This document shows, piece by piece, positions 1-5,724 of a DNA stretch of 9,716 bases. A program made the position numbers and the translations under genes. Under the pieces are notes generated by a model, which ran no database searches, was not told the origin of the DNA, and saw only the letters and a list, made by a program, of their open reading frames with translations. Each line of letters begins with the position of its first letter. Position 1 is the first letter of the stretch. This DNA comes from Clostridia bacterium (lineage in GTDB: Bacteria > Bacillota_A > Clostridia > Oscillospirales > Acutalibacteraceae): positions 1-9,716 of the forward strand of contig JAFPCJ010000171.1 of NCBI GenBank assembly GCA_017423885.1, read 5' to 3'.

Positions 1-271
1 ACTTAATGGCATCCTTGAAAGCCTTGCCTGCCTTGAAAACAGGGTTCTTGGAAGCAGCGATTGTGATCTGCTTCTTGGTCTGGGGATTGATACCGGTTCT
101 CTCTGCGCGCTCGCGAACCTCAAAGGTACCGAAGCCGATGAGCTGAACCTTGTCGCCATCCTTAAGAGCATCGGTAACTACATCGATAAAAGCGGTAAGA
201 GCCTTATCGGCATCCTTCTTGGAAATTTCTGCCTTCTCGGCGATTGCAGCAATCAAATCTGTCTTTTTCAT
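1..271 (-). CDS. hup: HU-family histone-like DNA-binding protein (3' end at window edge)
   Basis: Encodes a small basic nucleoid protein that binds and bends double-stranded DNA as a dimer. The visible 90 residues start [20 protein letters not shown] and follow the whole HU fold: N-terminal helix-turn-helix dimerisation region (about 1-45), the [10 protein letters not shown] strand signature (46-55), the DNA-gripping beta arm with the INP tip (61-63, Pro63 being the residue that intercalates in HU/IHF proteins), and the closing [15 protein letters not shown] helix. HU proteins are usually about 90 residues, and the single base left after codon 90 reads T, so a stop codon immediately outside the window is likely. 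The ATG at 271 is preceded by GGAGG at 280-284 with 8 nt spacing, a strong site fitting an abundant protein. It is separated from the upstream operon by 216 nt with its own candidate promoters, so it is probably transcribed independently. HU identity is very secure; discrimination from IHF rests on the sequence and the Firmicute context. Confidence 0.96.
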   Translation of the reverse strand, partial: MKKTDLIAAIAEKAEISKKDADKALTAFIDVVTDALKDGDKVQLIGFGTFEVRERAERTGINPQTKKQITIAASKNPVFKAGKAFKDAIK

Positions 272-279
272 TTCTTTTA

Positions 280-284
280 CCTCC
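280..284 (-). promoter_or_regulatory. Strong ribosome binding site of hup
   Basis: Minus-strand GGAGG lies 8 nt upstream of the ATG at 271. It is a near-perfect anti-16S match and fixes the start codon. Confidence 0.85.
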
Positions 285-291
285 AAAAAAT

Positions 292-313
292 TTCAGCGAA
301 TCATTTCGCAGAG
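292..313 (-). promoter_or_regulatory. Small stem-loop in the hup leader
   Basis: Minus-strand GCGAA (305-309) and TTCGC (296-300) form a perfect 5-bp stem around a 4-nt ATGA loop. Beyond one T-T mismatch, two more pairs (C-G, T-A) extend it. It sits about 12 nt upstream of the GGAGG site. It is not followed by a T-run, so it is not a standard terminator. It could be a 5' mRNA-stabilising hairpin, a translational control element, or a DNA operator; the sequence alone does not decide. Confidence 0.45.
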
Positions 314-317
314 TAAC

Positions 318-345
318 ATTAAATACGTTTCAGACAATATTCCAA
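318..345 (-). promoter_or_regulatory. Candidate sigma-A promoter for hup (proximal)
   Basis: On the minus strand TTGGAA (345-340) is followed after 16 nt by TTTAAT (323-318), matching the -35 and -10 consensus at 4/6 and 5/6. Transcription would begin near 311, placing the leader hairpin at the extreme 5' end of the mRNA and giving a leader of about 40 nt. AT-rich sequence yields such matches by chance, so this is a candidate only. Confidence 0.35.
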
Positions 346-351
346 AACTGT

Positions 352-388
352 ACTATATAAATCTACCATATAATTCAAAAAAAATCAA
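352..388 (-). promoter_or_regulatory. Candidate sigma-A promoter for hup (distal)
   Basis: Minus-strand TTGATT (388-383) is followed after exactly 17 nt by TAGATT (365-360), each 4/6 to consensus. An overlapping better -10 hexamer, TATAGT (357-352, 5/6), lacks a good -35 at standard spacing. Either would start transcription near 345-353. It is an alternative or additional promoter to the one at 318-345. Tracts of T just upstream (392-416) could act as an UP-like element. Confidence 0.3.
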
Positions 389-487
389 TAGATTTTAGTT
401 TATTTTTGTAATTTTTCTATAAATTAGTGAAAAAAGCCATACTTTAAGGGGTTTTATTGTGGTTTTTTGTGCCTTACAAGGAAAAAT

Positions 488-2053
488 TTAGTGCTTTTTG
501 GAGCCCTTAAGCCCCTCAAGCTCGTCTGCGGTAAAGGTCTTAAGCGCGAATATCAGGATAAAATAAACTGCTGCCGCCGCTCCGATAAGCAATACCGTCA
601 TACTTTTCGAGTCAAAAAGCATGGATATAACGCCTGCCGCAGGGCATACGAGCGCACAAGCCGCAGGCTTTAACAGCAGCATAAAAGTAGACTTGGCATG
701 AGTATAATGCACAAACATACAGAACGCCGCCGCAAATACCGCCGCATAAGCGCAAAGAGTAGCTATCGCCGCTCCCATTATCCCTATTTCGGGTTGACTT
801 ACAAGGACTATATTAAGCACAAGCTTTATTGCAACACCGCCCAGAAGCACCGCGAGCACCTTTTTTTGTCTGCCTATTGCCTGAAGCGCATTTATAAGCG
901 GTACGGCAATTCCTGCAAGCACCGCCGTTATTCCGTACACTCTTAAAAGTGAGGCACCAAGCGAGCCTGCAACGCTTGAGGTATATATAAGCTCCATAAT
1001 ATGACGCGCTAAAAAGGTGAGTCCGAAGCCTGCGGGAAACGCCACTACTGCCGTAAGCTTAAGCAGCTCTTCAGCGCGGCTCGAAAGCAAAGCGGCATCC
1101 TTTTTTTCAACCGCCGCCGCAAGTGACGGCACAACGCTCACGCCTATCGCCATAGTAAGTGACGGCACAAGATTGAAAAGCGTAAACGCCTTACTTCTGA
1201 TGCCGTAAAGCGAAATGGCATTTTCTATCCCTGCCCTTTCAAGACAGCTTTTTACCGTAAGCACATCGATAAAGCTTGCAAAAACGCTTACCGTGACCGC
1301 CGAGACGGTAATAGGTAAAAGCAGTCTTATAAAGCCCCTTGAAAACTCCTTTTTCTGCTCTGCCGTAAATTCATACGCGCCGCCAAGGGGCATTGCCGCT
1401 TTATCCTTGCGGAATTTAAGGGAAAGGTAAATAACGGCTATCGCTACACCTACAGTAATTCCGAAAAGTGCGGCAGCCGCCGCAAGCACAAGGTCATTCG
1501 TAAGCTTCAAGGTTATAAACGCAAAGCTGTAGCCGAGAATGAGCTTTCCAAGCGCCTCTAAAAGGTCGGAAACAGCGGTAGGCGTCATATTTTCAAAGCC
1601 CTCGTACAGTCCTCTGTAATAGGACATCACGCAGAACAGCGGTATAGACGGTGCCACAGCGATAAGACCGTAGACGGTACTGCGGTCACTCGAGGTCATG
1701 CCCGACATCGGGAAGATAAGCAACAAAAACAAAGTAAAGCCTACCACCGCCAGAATACGCATTATTCTTCTTTTAACAAGGCGCAATAAAACTATACTTT
1801 TATAATCGTTTTCAGCCGCAAAGGACGATATCATTCTTGCCGAGGCAACGGGTATACCGCTCATTGCCATAGCATAAAAGGGCATAAAAAGGTCATAGGA
1901 CGAGGCAAAATACCCTGTTCCCGTATCTCCGAGAAGATTTGAAAGCGGAATTTTAAACACCGCTCCTATCACCTTTACAAGAAGCGTTGATACAAGCAGT
2001 ACGACTGCTCCCGCTTCAAAGCTTTGTCTTTTATTTTCAGCTTCCCTGCTCAT
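488..2053 (-). CDS. SpoVB/MurJ-like oligosaccharide flippase (MOP superfamily)
   Basis: A 521-residue polytopic membrane protein of the polysaccharide-biosynthesis/SpoVB branch of the MOP exporter superfamily, whose members flip undecaprenyl-linked cell-wall or polysaccharide precursors outward. Roughly 14 hydrophobic segments are visible (about 14-35, 50-72, 99-115, 127-146, 165-183, 187-211, 241-265, 290-312, 330-352, 363-392, 397-418, 424-447, 458-480, 485-503), the number expected for the family. Family-like stretches are GDTGTGYF (42-49), SGIPVASARMIS (65-76) and YYRGLYEGFENMTPTA (145-160). I chose ATG 2053, 2 nt after the nucleosidase stop; a TTG at 2059 would add two residues and give a 4-nt overlap. 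The protein ends in a short charged cytoplasmic tail. Its position upstream of HU recalls yabM/spoVB genes in other Firmicutes. Which substrate it flips (lipid II, a spore cortex precursor, or another polysaccharide unit) cannot be told from sequence. Confidence 0.9.
   Translation of the reverse strand: MSREAENKRQSFEAGAVVLLVSTLLVKVIGAVFKIPLSNLLGDTGTGYFASSYDLFMPFYAMAMSGIPVASARMISSFAAENDYKSIVLLRLVKRRIMRILAVVGFTLFLLLIFPMSGMTSSDRSTVYGLIAVAPSIPLFCVMSYYRGLYEGFENMTPTAVSDLLEALGKLILGYSFAFITLKLTNDLVLAAAAALFGITVGVAIAVIYLSLKFRKDKAAMPLGGAYEFTAEQKKEFSRGFIRLLLPITVSAVTVSVFASFIDVLTVKSCLERAGIENAISLYGIRSKAFTLFNLVPSLTMAIGVSVVPSLAAAVEKKDAALLSSRAEELLKLTAVVAFPAGFGLTFLARHIMELIYTSSVAGSLGASLLRVYGITAVLAGIAVPLINALQAIGRQKKVLAVLLGGVAIKLVLNIVLVSQPEIGIMGAAIATLCAYAAVFAAAFCMFVHYTHAKSTFMLLLKPAACALVCPAAGVISMLFDSKSMTVLLIGAAAAVYFILIFALKTFTADELEGLKGSKKH
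1121..1170 (-). repeat. 14-bp direct repeat inside the flippase gene
   Basis: The plus-strand string AAGTGACGGCACAA occurs at 1121-1134 and again at 1157-1170, 36 nt apart, in the same reading frame. Both copies encode VPSL (297-300 and 308-311) on the minus strand. It is most likely a short coding coincidence or old intragenic duplication within a membrane helix region and has no separate role that I can support. Confidence 0.5.
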
Positions 2054-2055
2054 AT

Positions 2056-2766
2056 TCAAAACTCATCGATAACAGACTTTAAAGCATCGTAAAATACATC
2101 GGCAAGAACAGTCTCTTTTGAATTGTTCATCTCGCGGTAGCTGCTTTCGGCATCCGAGCCTGCATCATCCGAAATTCTGCGAAGCGCAAGAAACGGCACG
2201 CCTGCCATGTAGCATACTGCCGCAATAGCTCCCGTTTCCATATCGCAGGAAACAGCCGCAAAGGTATCGCGCAGGAAATTACGGTCAGCCTCGTTGCAGA
2301 TAAAACGGTCGCCGCAAACGGCGGTACCCTTTTTAGCTTGCGGAATAACCGACTCAAATATTTTTACAAGACGGCTGTCAGCCGAATAAATGTACTCCTG
2401 TGACGGCTTCTCGCAGGGCTTGTAGCCTATCATGGTAAGGTCGAAGTCATGCTCTAAATAACGGTCGGCAATAACCGTTTCACCGCGCTCTACGTGGCTG
2501 ACTCCGCCCGAAAGACCGAAATTAAGTATTATATCAGCGCCCTCATCAATAAGATGAGTAGCCGCAGCCGCCGCATTTACCTTGCCTATCTTGCAGACAA
2601 CGCAATGCACCTCGGCGCTTCTTTTCTCGCCTTCAATACCGAAAATAATTCCCTCTCTGCCGAAAAAGCCGCCGTCACGCCATTCTCCGCGCTTGGCATA
2701 CGGCTCAAAGGGCAGATATTCCTCAATGTCGGCAATAACTATGCCGATCTTTAACGTCTTTTCCAT
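2056..2766 (-). CDS. MTA/SAH nucleosidase-like protein (PNP/UDP phosphorylase superfamily)
   Basis: A 236-residue protein with the nucleoside phosphorylase fold, closest in pattern to 5'-methylthioadenosine/S-adenosylhomocysteine nucleosidase (MTAN/Pfs), which hydrolyses the adenine from SAM by-products. Compared from memory with E. coli MTAN, the catalytic acid-base residues are present: E16 (E12), M176-E177 in CDMETGAIA (M173-E174), and D200 in RRISDDA (D197). CGDRFI (151-156) matches SGDAFI, and IGKVNAAAAATHL (60-72) is the usual glycine/alanine helix. Several pocket positions differ: D13 where E. coli has Met9, L85 for Ser76, and R198 for Ala195. The substrate could therefore be MTA, SAH, 5'-deoxyadenosine or another nucleoside. 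AAGGAG (2773-2778) stands 6 nt before ATG 2766, supporting the start. It follows the zinc-ribbon gene by 17 nt and its TGA is directly coupled to the flippase start. The superfamily assignment is firm; the exact substrate is not. Confidence 0.85.
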   Translation of the reverse strand: MEKTLKIGIVIADIEEYLPFEPYAKRGEWRDGGFFGREGIIFGIEGEKRSAEVHCVVCKIGKVNAAAAATHLIDEGADIILNFGLSGGVSHVERGETVIADRYLEHDFDLTMIGYKPCEKPSQEYIYSADSRLVKIFESVIPQAKKGTAVCGDRFICNEADRNFLRDTFAAVSCDMETGAIAAVCYMAGVPFLALRRISDDAGSDAESSYREMNNSKETVLADVFYDALKSVIDEF

Positions 2767-2772
2767 TTTTTG

Positions 2773-2778
2773 CTCCTT
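2773..2778 (-). promoter_or_regulatory. Ribosome binding site of the nucleosidase-like gene
   Basis: Minus-strand AAGGAG ends 6 nt before ATG 2766, inside the 17-nt gap after the zinc-ribbon gene. It supports this start. Confidence 0.75.
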
Positions 2779-2783
2779 TATGC

Positions 2784-3167
2784 TTATTCGTCGGCAGTAT
2801 TGCTGTCAAACACTACCTTTTTTCCGCAATTCTGACAGAAAAGTGCATTTTCACCTATAACGGTATTGCACTCGGGGCAAAAACGGCGGTTTTGCACCTT
2901 GGCTATCTCGCGCTCAAGCTCGTTTATCTTCTGATTTTTCTCATTTATATCGGCAATAACACCGCGCATCTCGGCTGTCAGTGCCTCGCTGTCCTTAAGA
3001 TGCGTAAAAACAAGCTGACCCAATTTTTTAAAGTCCTTATCGCGCTTGCTTTCAACATTTGAAGCCTCAAACTTAAGCTTCTGCACGTTTACTACCTCGC
3101 CTGTTTTCTTGCTTACAACATCAATGGCTTCTCTTGTTTTGTTAAGTGCATCATCAAAAAATGTCAT
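2784..3167 (-). CDS. Small helical protein with C-terminal zinc ribbon, function unknown
   Basis: A 127-residue protein I do not recognise as a named family. The first ~95 residues are highly charged and appear mainly helical: an amphipathic start (FFDDALNKTREAIDVVSKKT), then a likely coiled coil from about 60 to 92 rich in Glu, Lys and Leu. The C-terminal part is a zinc ribbon with two knuckles, CPEC (97-100) and CQNC (111-114), 10 residues apart, followed by GKK. No signal peptide or membrane segment is seen, so it is probably cytoplasmic. The frame stays open to 3260, but that would overlap hemZ by 74 nt; ATG 3167 is preceded by AGGAG at 8 nt and gives the natural start. It sits 19 nt after hemZ and 17 nt before the nucleosidase gene, clearly within the operon. 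Zinc-ribbon plus helix proteins of this shape are common unnamed Clostridia proteins; binding to nucleic acid, ribosomes or another protein is possible but not shown. Confidence 0.85.
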   Translation of the reverse strand: MTFFDDALNKTREAIDVVSKKTGEVVNVQKLKFEASNVESKRDKDFKKLGQLVFTHLKDSEALTAEMRGVIADINEKNQKINELEREIAKVQNRRFCPECNTVIGENALFCQNCGKKVVFDSNTADE

Positions 3168-3175
3168 GGTCTTTT

Positions 3176-3180
3176 CTCCT
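3176..3180 (-). promoter_or_regulatory. Ribosome binding site deciding the zinc-ribbon start
   Basis: Minus-strand AGGAG with 8 nt spacing to ATG 3167. It lies in the 19-nt hemZ-to-zinc-ribbon gap and argues against the longer in-frame start at 3260. Confidence 0.8.
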
Positions 3181-3186
3181 CTATTA

Positions 3187-4653
3187 TCAATATTTTTTAT
3201 AAAACTCATTAATGCCCGCCTTACGCTCAAGTATGGTCTCAAAGCGGTCAATATATTCATAAGGATACTTGAAGTTGAATATCCGCTCTATGTAGTCGCC
3301 CTGCGGCTGACGTAACTTTGTTACCGCCGAGGCACCGCAGGCAAGTATCGTATGCGTTTCATCCATGATATAGACGTTGTAAAGGCACTCATAGCCTTTT
3401 TTTGCATAGCCTACATTTTCAAGATTGCCTACCGTCTTGCTCTGACGGTACATATAGTACGGCACTATTCCCTGACCTACAAGCCGCTCGCGCGCAAGTG
3501 CTACCATGTAAGATGCAGTCTGCCCTGCTTCAACCTCGGGAAGTCTGCCGTCGGCAGTAATGGTAGAAGCACGCTTCATGGAAAGTGAATGCACCGTAAC
3601 ACTCTCGGGGTCAAGCGCTATTACCTTTTCAAGCGTATCGGCAAAGCCCTCGGGCGTATCGTCATTAAGTCCTGCGATAAGGTCCATATTTATGTTATCA
3701 AAGCCCATTTTGCGCGCAAGTGTAAAGGCTTCTACCGTCTGCTCGGCGGTATGCCTGCGCCCTATTGCTTCAAGCACATTGTTCTGCATGGTCTGCGGAT
3801 TTATGCTGATACGCGTAGCACCGAGTCGCTTTATCACCTCAAGCCGCTCGCGCGTGACGGTATCGGGACGCCCTGCCTCAACGGTAAATTCGCGCAGATG
3901 AGATATATCAAAGCACTCTCTTACAGTACCCATCACAGCCTCTAACTGCTCGGGCGAGAGAGTGGTGGGAGTGCCGCCGCCGATGTAGACCGTTTCAAGT
4001 CGCAAGCCGTTTTTCTTGGCATACTCGGCGGTGACGCGAAGCTCCTCACATACCAATTCAACATACCTTGGTATGAGCTTTTTTGATTTCTCGACCGAAT
4101 GGGACACAAACGAGCAATAGTTGCACCTTGTAGGGCAAAACGGCACCGAAACATAAAGGCTGAAGGAGTCAGGTCGTGACAGCGAGGTTATCGCCTTTTC
4201 TCCGCTGACCGCCTCGGCGCACAGGGATATCTTTTCTGTATCTACCCGAAGCTCGCGGCTGAAATATTCCTCTGCCGCGGACTTACCCAAACGGTCACAA
4301 AGGCGGGAATAAAGCTTTGCAGGACGGACACCCGTAAGTATGCCCCATGGCGGAGTATAGCCTGTAAGCGTGCAAAAGCATTCGTACAAAAGCACCGCAA
4401 GAATTCGCTCGCAGTCCTTTTCGTAGCCTTCATCGGTGGGTACAAGCACACTTTCGCGGCTTTCGGTCGCGCCGTCAAGCAGGACTTCAGCCGAAAGAAA
4501 TGTCTTTCCGTCTCTTTGCTCACGCTTTACCACCGCACATCTTGTGTCTTGCATCACGCTATCAAAAAATTCTATTTTTTCAAAGGGCAGAAATATTCTT
4601 ATAAGCTTTTCAAGCTCATAGCGGAAATCCTGCCCGATATTACATAGTTTCAT
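3187..4653 (-). CDS. hemZ: HemZ-type radical SAM protein (coproporphyrinogen dehydrogenase-like)
   Basis: A 488-residue radical SAM enzyme of the HemN/HemW/HemZ group. The N-terminal ~150 residues carry the PPWGILTGVRPAKL segment (101-114) characteristic of HemZ and absent from HemW. The radical SAM core begins near 165 with CPTRCNYC, giving the CxxxCxxC cluster ligands C173, C177 and C180, followed by the glycine-rich YIGGGTPT (223-230) SAM-binding strand. Further HemZ-like stretches include the ISINPQTM strand, the SLSMKRAS segment and ACGASAVTKL near the C-terminus. Family members are annotated as oxygen-independent coproporphyrinogen III dehydrogenases, but activity is proven for few, and many Clostridia that carry them have no complete haem pathway, so the real substrate is uncertain. 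Length fits the family (about 490-500). The ATG overlaps the TGA of the hydrolase gene by 4 nt, with AGAGGA a few bases upstream, which suggests translational coupling. Family assignment is strong; enzymatic role moderate. Confidence 0.9.
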   Translation of the reverse strand: MKLCNIGQDFRYELEKLIRIFLPFEKIEFFDSVMQDTRCAVVKREQRDGKTFLSAEVLLDGATESRESVLVPTDEGYEKDCERILAVLLYECFCTLTGYTPPWGILTGVRPAKLYSRLCDRLGKSAAEEYFSRELRVDTEKISLCAEAVSGEKAITSLSRPDSFSLYVSVPFCPTRCNYCSFVSHSVEKSKKLIPRYVELVCEELRVTAEYAKKNGLRLETVYIGGGTPTTLSPEQLEAVMGTVRECFDISHLREFTVEAGRPDTVTRERLEVIKRLGATRISINPQTMQNNVLEAIGRRHTAEQTVEAFTLARKMGFDNINMDLIAGLNDDTPEGFADTLEKVIALDPESVTVHSLSMKRASTITADGRLPEVEAGQTASYMVALARERLVGQGIVPYYMYRQSKTVGNLENVGYAKKGYECLYNVYIMDETHTILACGASAVTKLRQPQGDYIERIFNFKYPYEYIDRFETILERKAGINEFYKKY

Positions 4654-5270
4654 ATTCTTCCTCTGATAAAAGGATTGTTGTTTTTCTCATAAAGCAGTGT
4701 GGTCTCATCGCCATGCCCCGAAAGCACGCGCGTATTGCCGTCAAGCTTCATCAGCCGCGCAATAGAGCGCAGGAGTGCCATTGTATCGCCGCCCGGAAAA
4801 TCTGTTCTGCCTACCGAGCCGTAAAACAGCACGTCGCCGCAGAAAAGCATATCCTCTGTATGGTAGCATACAGAGCCTACGGTATGCCCAGCACAGACGA
4901 ATACCGTAAACTCGATATCCCCGATGCAAAGCTTCTCACCGTCACTCACGGTACGGTCAGCGCAAAACGGCTCCATCGGCATACCGAAGGGCGCCGAGAG
5001 ATTGAGATATCCGTCCTCGAGTGCTACGGCATCCGCTTCACCTATTATTATCGGAGTATCGGTGCTTTCACGAAGTGCGGCGGCACCGCCGATATGGTCG
5101 AAATGACCGTGAGTTAAAAGTATGGCGCGCTGTTTATCGCGGTTTTGCTCTAAAAATTGCCCGACCTCATCCGAGTATGCGCCGGGGTCTATCACCACCG
5201 CCGCTTTATCGGTCTGCAAAAGGTAGCAATTTGCCCCGAGCTCTCCGAGAGCGATGCACTTAACGTTCAT
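4650..5270 (-). CDS. Metallo-beta-lactamase-fold hydrolase, glyoxalase II-like
   Basis: A 206-residue MBL-fold enzyme related to glyoxalase II and Bacillus YqgX-type hydrolases, which cleave thiolesters such as S-lactoyl conjugates. The two-metal site is complete: THGHFDH (H54, H56, D58, H59), H129 in AGHTVGS, D146 in FCGDVLF and H186 in SGHGDET. The opening GELGANCYLL and IDPG (27-30), and the late NPF, are usual for this group. It lacks the C-terminal substrate-binding domain of human-type glyoxalase II, as is normal for short bacterial forms, so the natural substrate is open. The ATG overlaps the end of dtd by 11 nt, no strong ribosome binding site is seen, and its own TGA overlaps the hemZ start by 4 nt, so it is probably translated by coupling. 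Association with dtd and hemZ is a recurrent Clostridia arrangement whose functional reason is not known to me. Confidence 0.9.
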   Translation of the reverse strand: MNVKCIALGELGANCYLLQTDKAAVVIDPGAYSDEVGQFLEQNRDKQRAILLTHGHFDHIGGAAALRESTDTPIIIGEADAVALEDGYLNLSAPFGMPMEPFCADRTVSDGEKLCIGDIEFTVFVCAGHTVGSVCYHTEDMLFCGDVLFYGSVGRTDFPGGDTMALLRSIARLMKLDGNTRVLSGHGDETTLLYEKNNNPFIRGRI

Positions 5271-5724
5271 GATGGCACCATATTTCGGTATCCATGATTA
5301 TGGTAACGGGACCGTCGTTAACGAGCGATACCGCCATATCTGCACCGAAAATTCCCTTTTCTACACGCTTTATACCGTTTTGCTTCAAAAGCTCGCAGAA
5401 GCGGTCATAATACTCGCTTGCCTGCTCGGGGTGCATAGCCCCTGTAAACGAAGGGCGGTTGCCCTTTTTAATATCGGCGCAGAGCGTAAACTGCGAAATG
5501 CAAAGCACCTCGCCGCCGATATCGGTTATCGAAAGGTTCATTTTATCGTTCTCATCGCAAAAAATGCGAAGTGAAGCTACCTTACGTGCGAGCACCTCAA
5601 GATCCTCTGTGTTATCGCCCTCGCAGGCGCCGAAAAGTATCATATAGCCCTTATTACAGCTTCCTACTATCTCTCCGTCAACGCTGACCGATGCCTGCGA
5701 AACGCGCTGAATTACAGCCTTCAT
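5260..5724 (-). CDS. dtd: D-aminoacyl-tRNA deacylase
   Basis: A 154-residue DTD homologue, slightly longer than the common 145-150. The homodimeric cytoplasmic enzyme hydrolyses D-amino acids (and Gly mischarged on tRNA-Ala) from tRNA, protecting translation. Diagnostic motifs are present: the MKAVIQRVSQASV start, SQFTLCAD (77-84) forming the active-site strand, and the cross-subunit NDGPVT (136-141) with the Gly138-Pro139 pair that enforces chiral selection. RPSFTGAM (90-97) is also typical. The extra C-terminal residues after MDTEIW are Cys/His-bearing (CHHER) and partly arise from the 11-nt overlap with the next gene. Its ATG overlaps the rel stop as TAATG, and AAGGA lies 10 nt upstream at 5735-5739. 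Neighbouring rel and dtd genes are widespread in Firmicutes. Identification is very secure. Confidence 0.96.
   Translation of the reverse strand: MKAVIQRVSQASVSVDGEIVGSCNKGYMILFGACEGDNTEDLEVLARKVASLRIFCDENDKMNLSITDIGGEVLCISQFTLCADIKKGNRPSFTGAMHPEQASEYYDRFCELLKQNGIKRVEKGIFGADMAVSLVNDGPVTIIMDTEIWCHHER

Larger units (their letters stand above)
272..487. other. AT-rich intergenic region between flippase gene and hup
   Basis: This 216-nt stretch has no supported gene; the 82-codon plus-strand frame starting at 150 lies mostly antisense to hup and runs into low-complexity sequence. It contains two candidate promoters and a leader hairpin for hup, and a series of A- and T-tracts (377-384, 393-396, 403-407, 412-416, 430-435) with several spacings near one helical turn. 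No convincing intrinsic terminator for the upstream operon is seen: the best T-run on the minus strand (435-430) is preceded only by a possible 4-bp AAAG/CTTT stem. Confidence 0.7.

Noticed and set aside
150..398. 82-codon plus-strand frame across the hup 5' region
   Set aside because: It is antisense to hup for half its length and then reads AT-rich promoter sequence; no ribosome binding site or domain was seen.
425..445. Possible intrinsic terminator near the minus-strand T-run at 430-435
   Set aside because: Only a 4-bp AAAG/CTTT stem can be drawn before the T-run; too weak to call.
3168..3260. Upstream extension of the zinc-ribbon gene to a start at 3260
   Set aside because: It would overlap the conserved end of hemZ by 74 nt, and the AGGAG at 3176-3180 points to ATG 3167; the extra 31 residues look unlike the rest of the protein.
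4713..5117. 134-codon open frame on the plus strand
   Set aside because: It lies wholly antisense to the MBL hydrolase, whose metal-binding motifs are intact; the translation is Arg/His/Ala-rich without recognisable domain, and there is no ribosome binding site. It is a shadow frame, like the other plus-strand frames at 3560-3901, 3589-3945 and 8256-8630.
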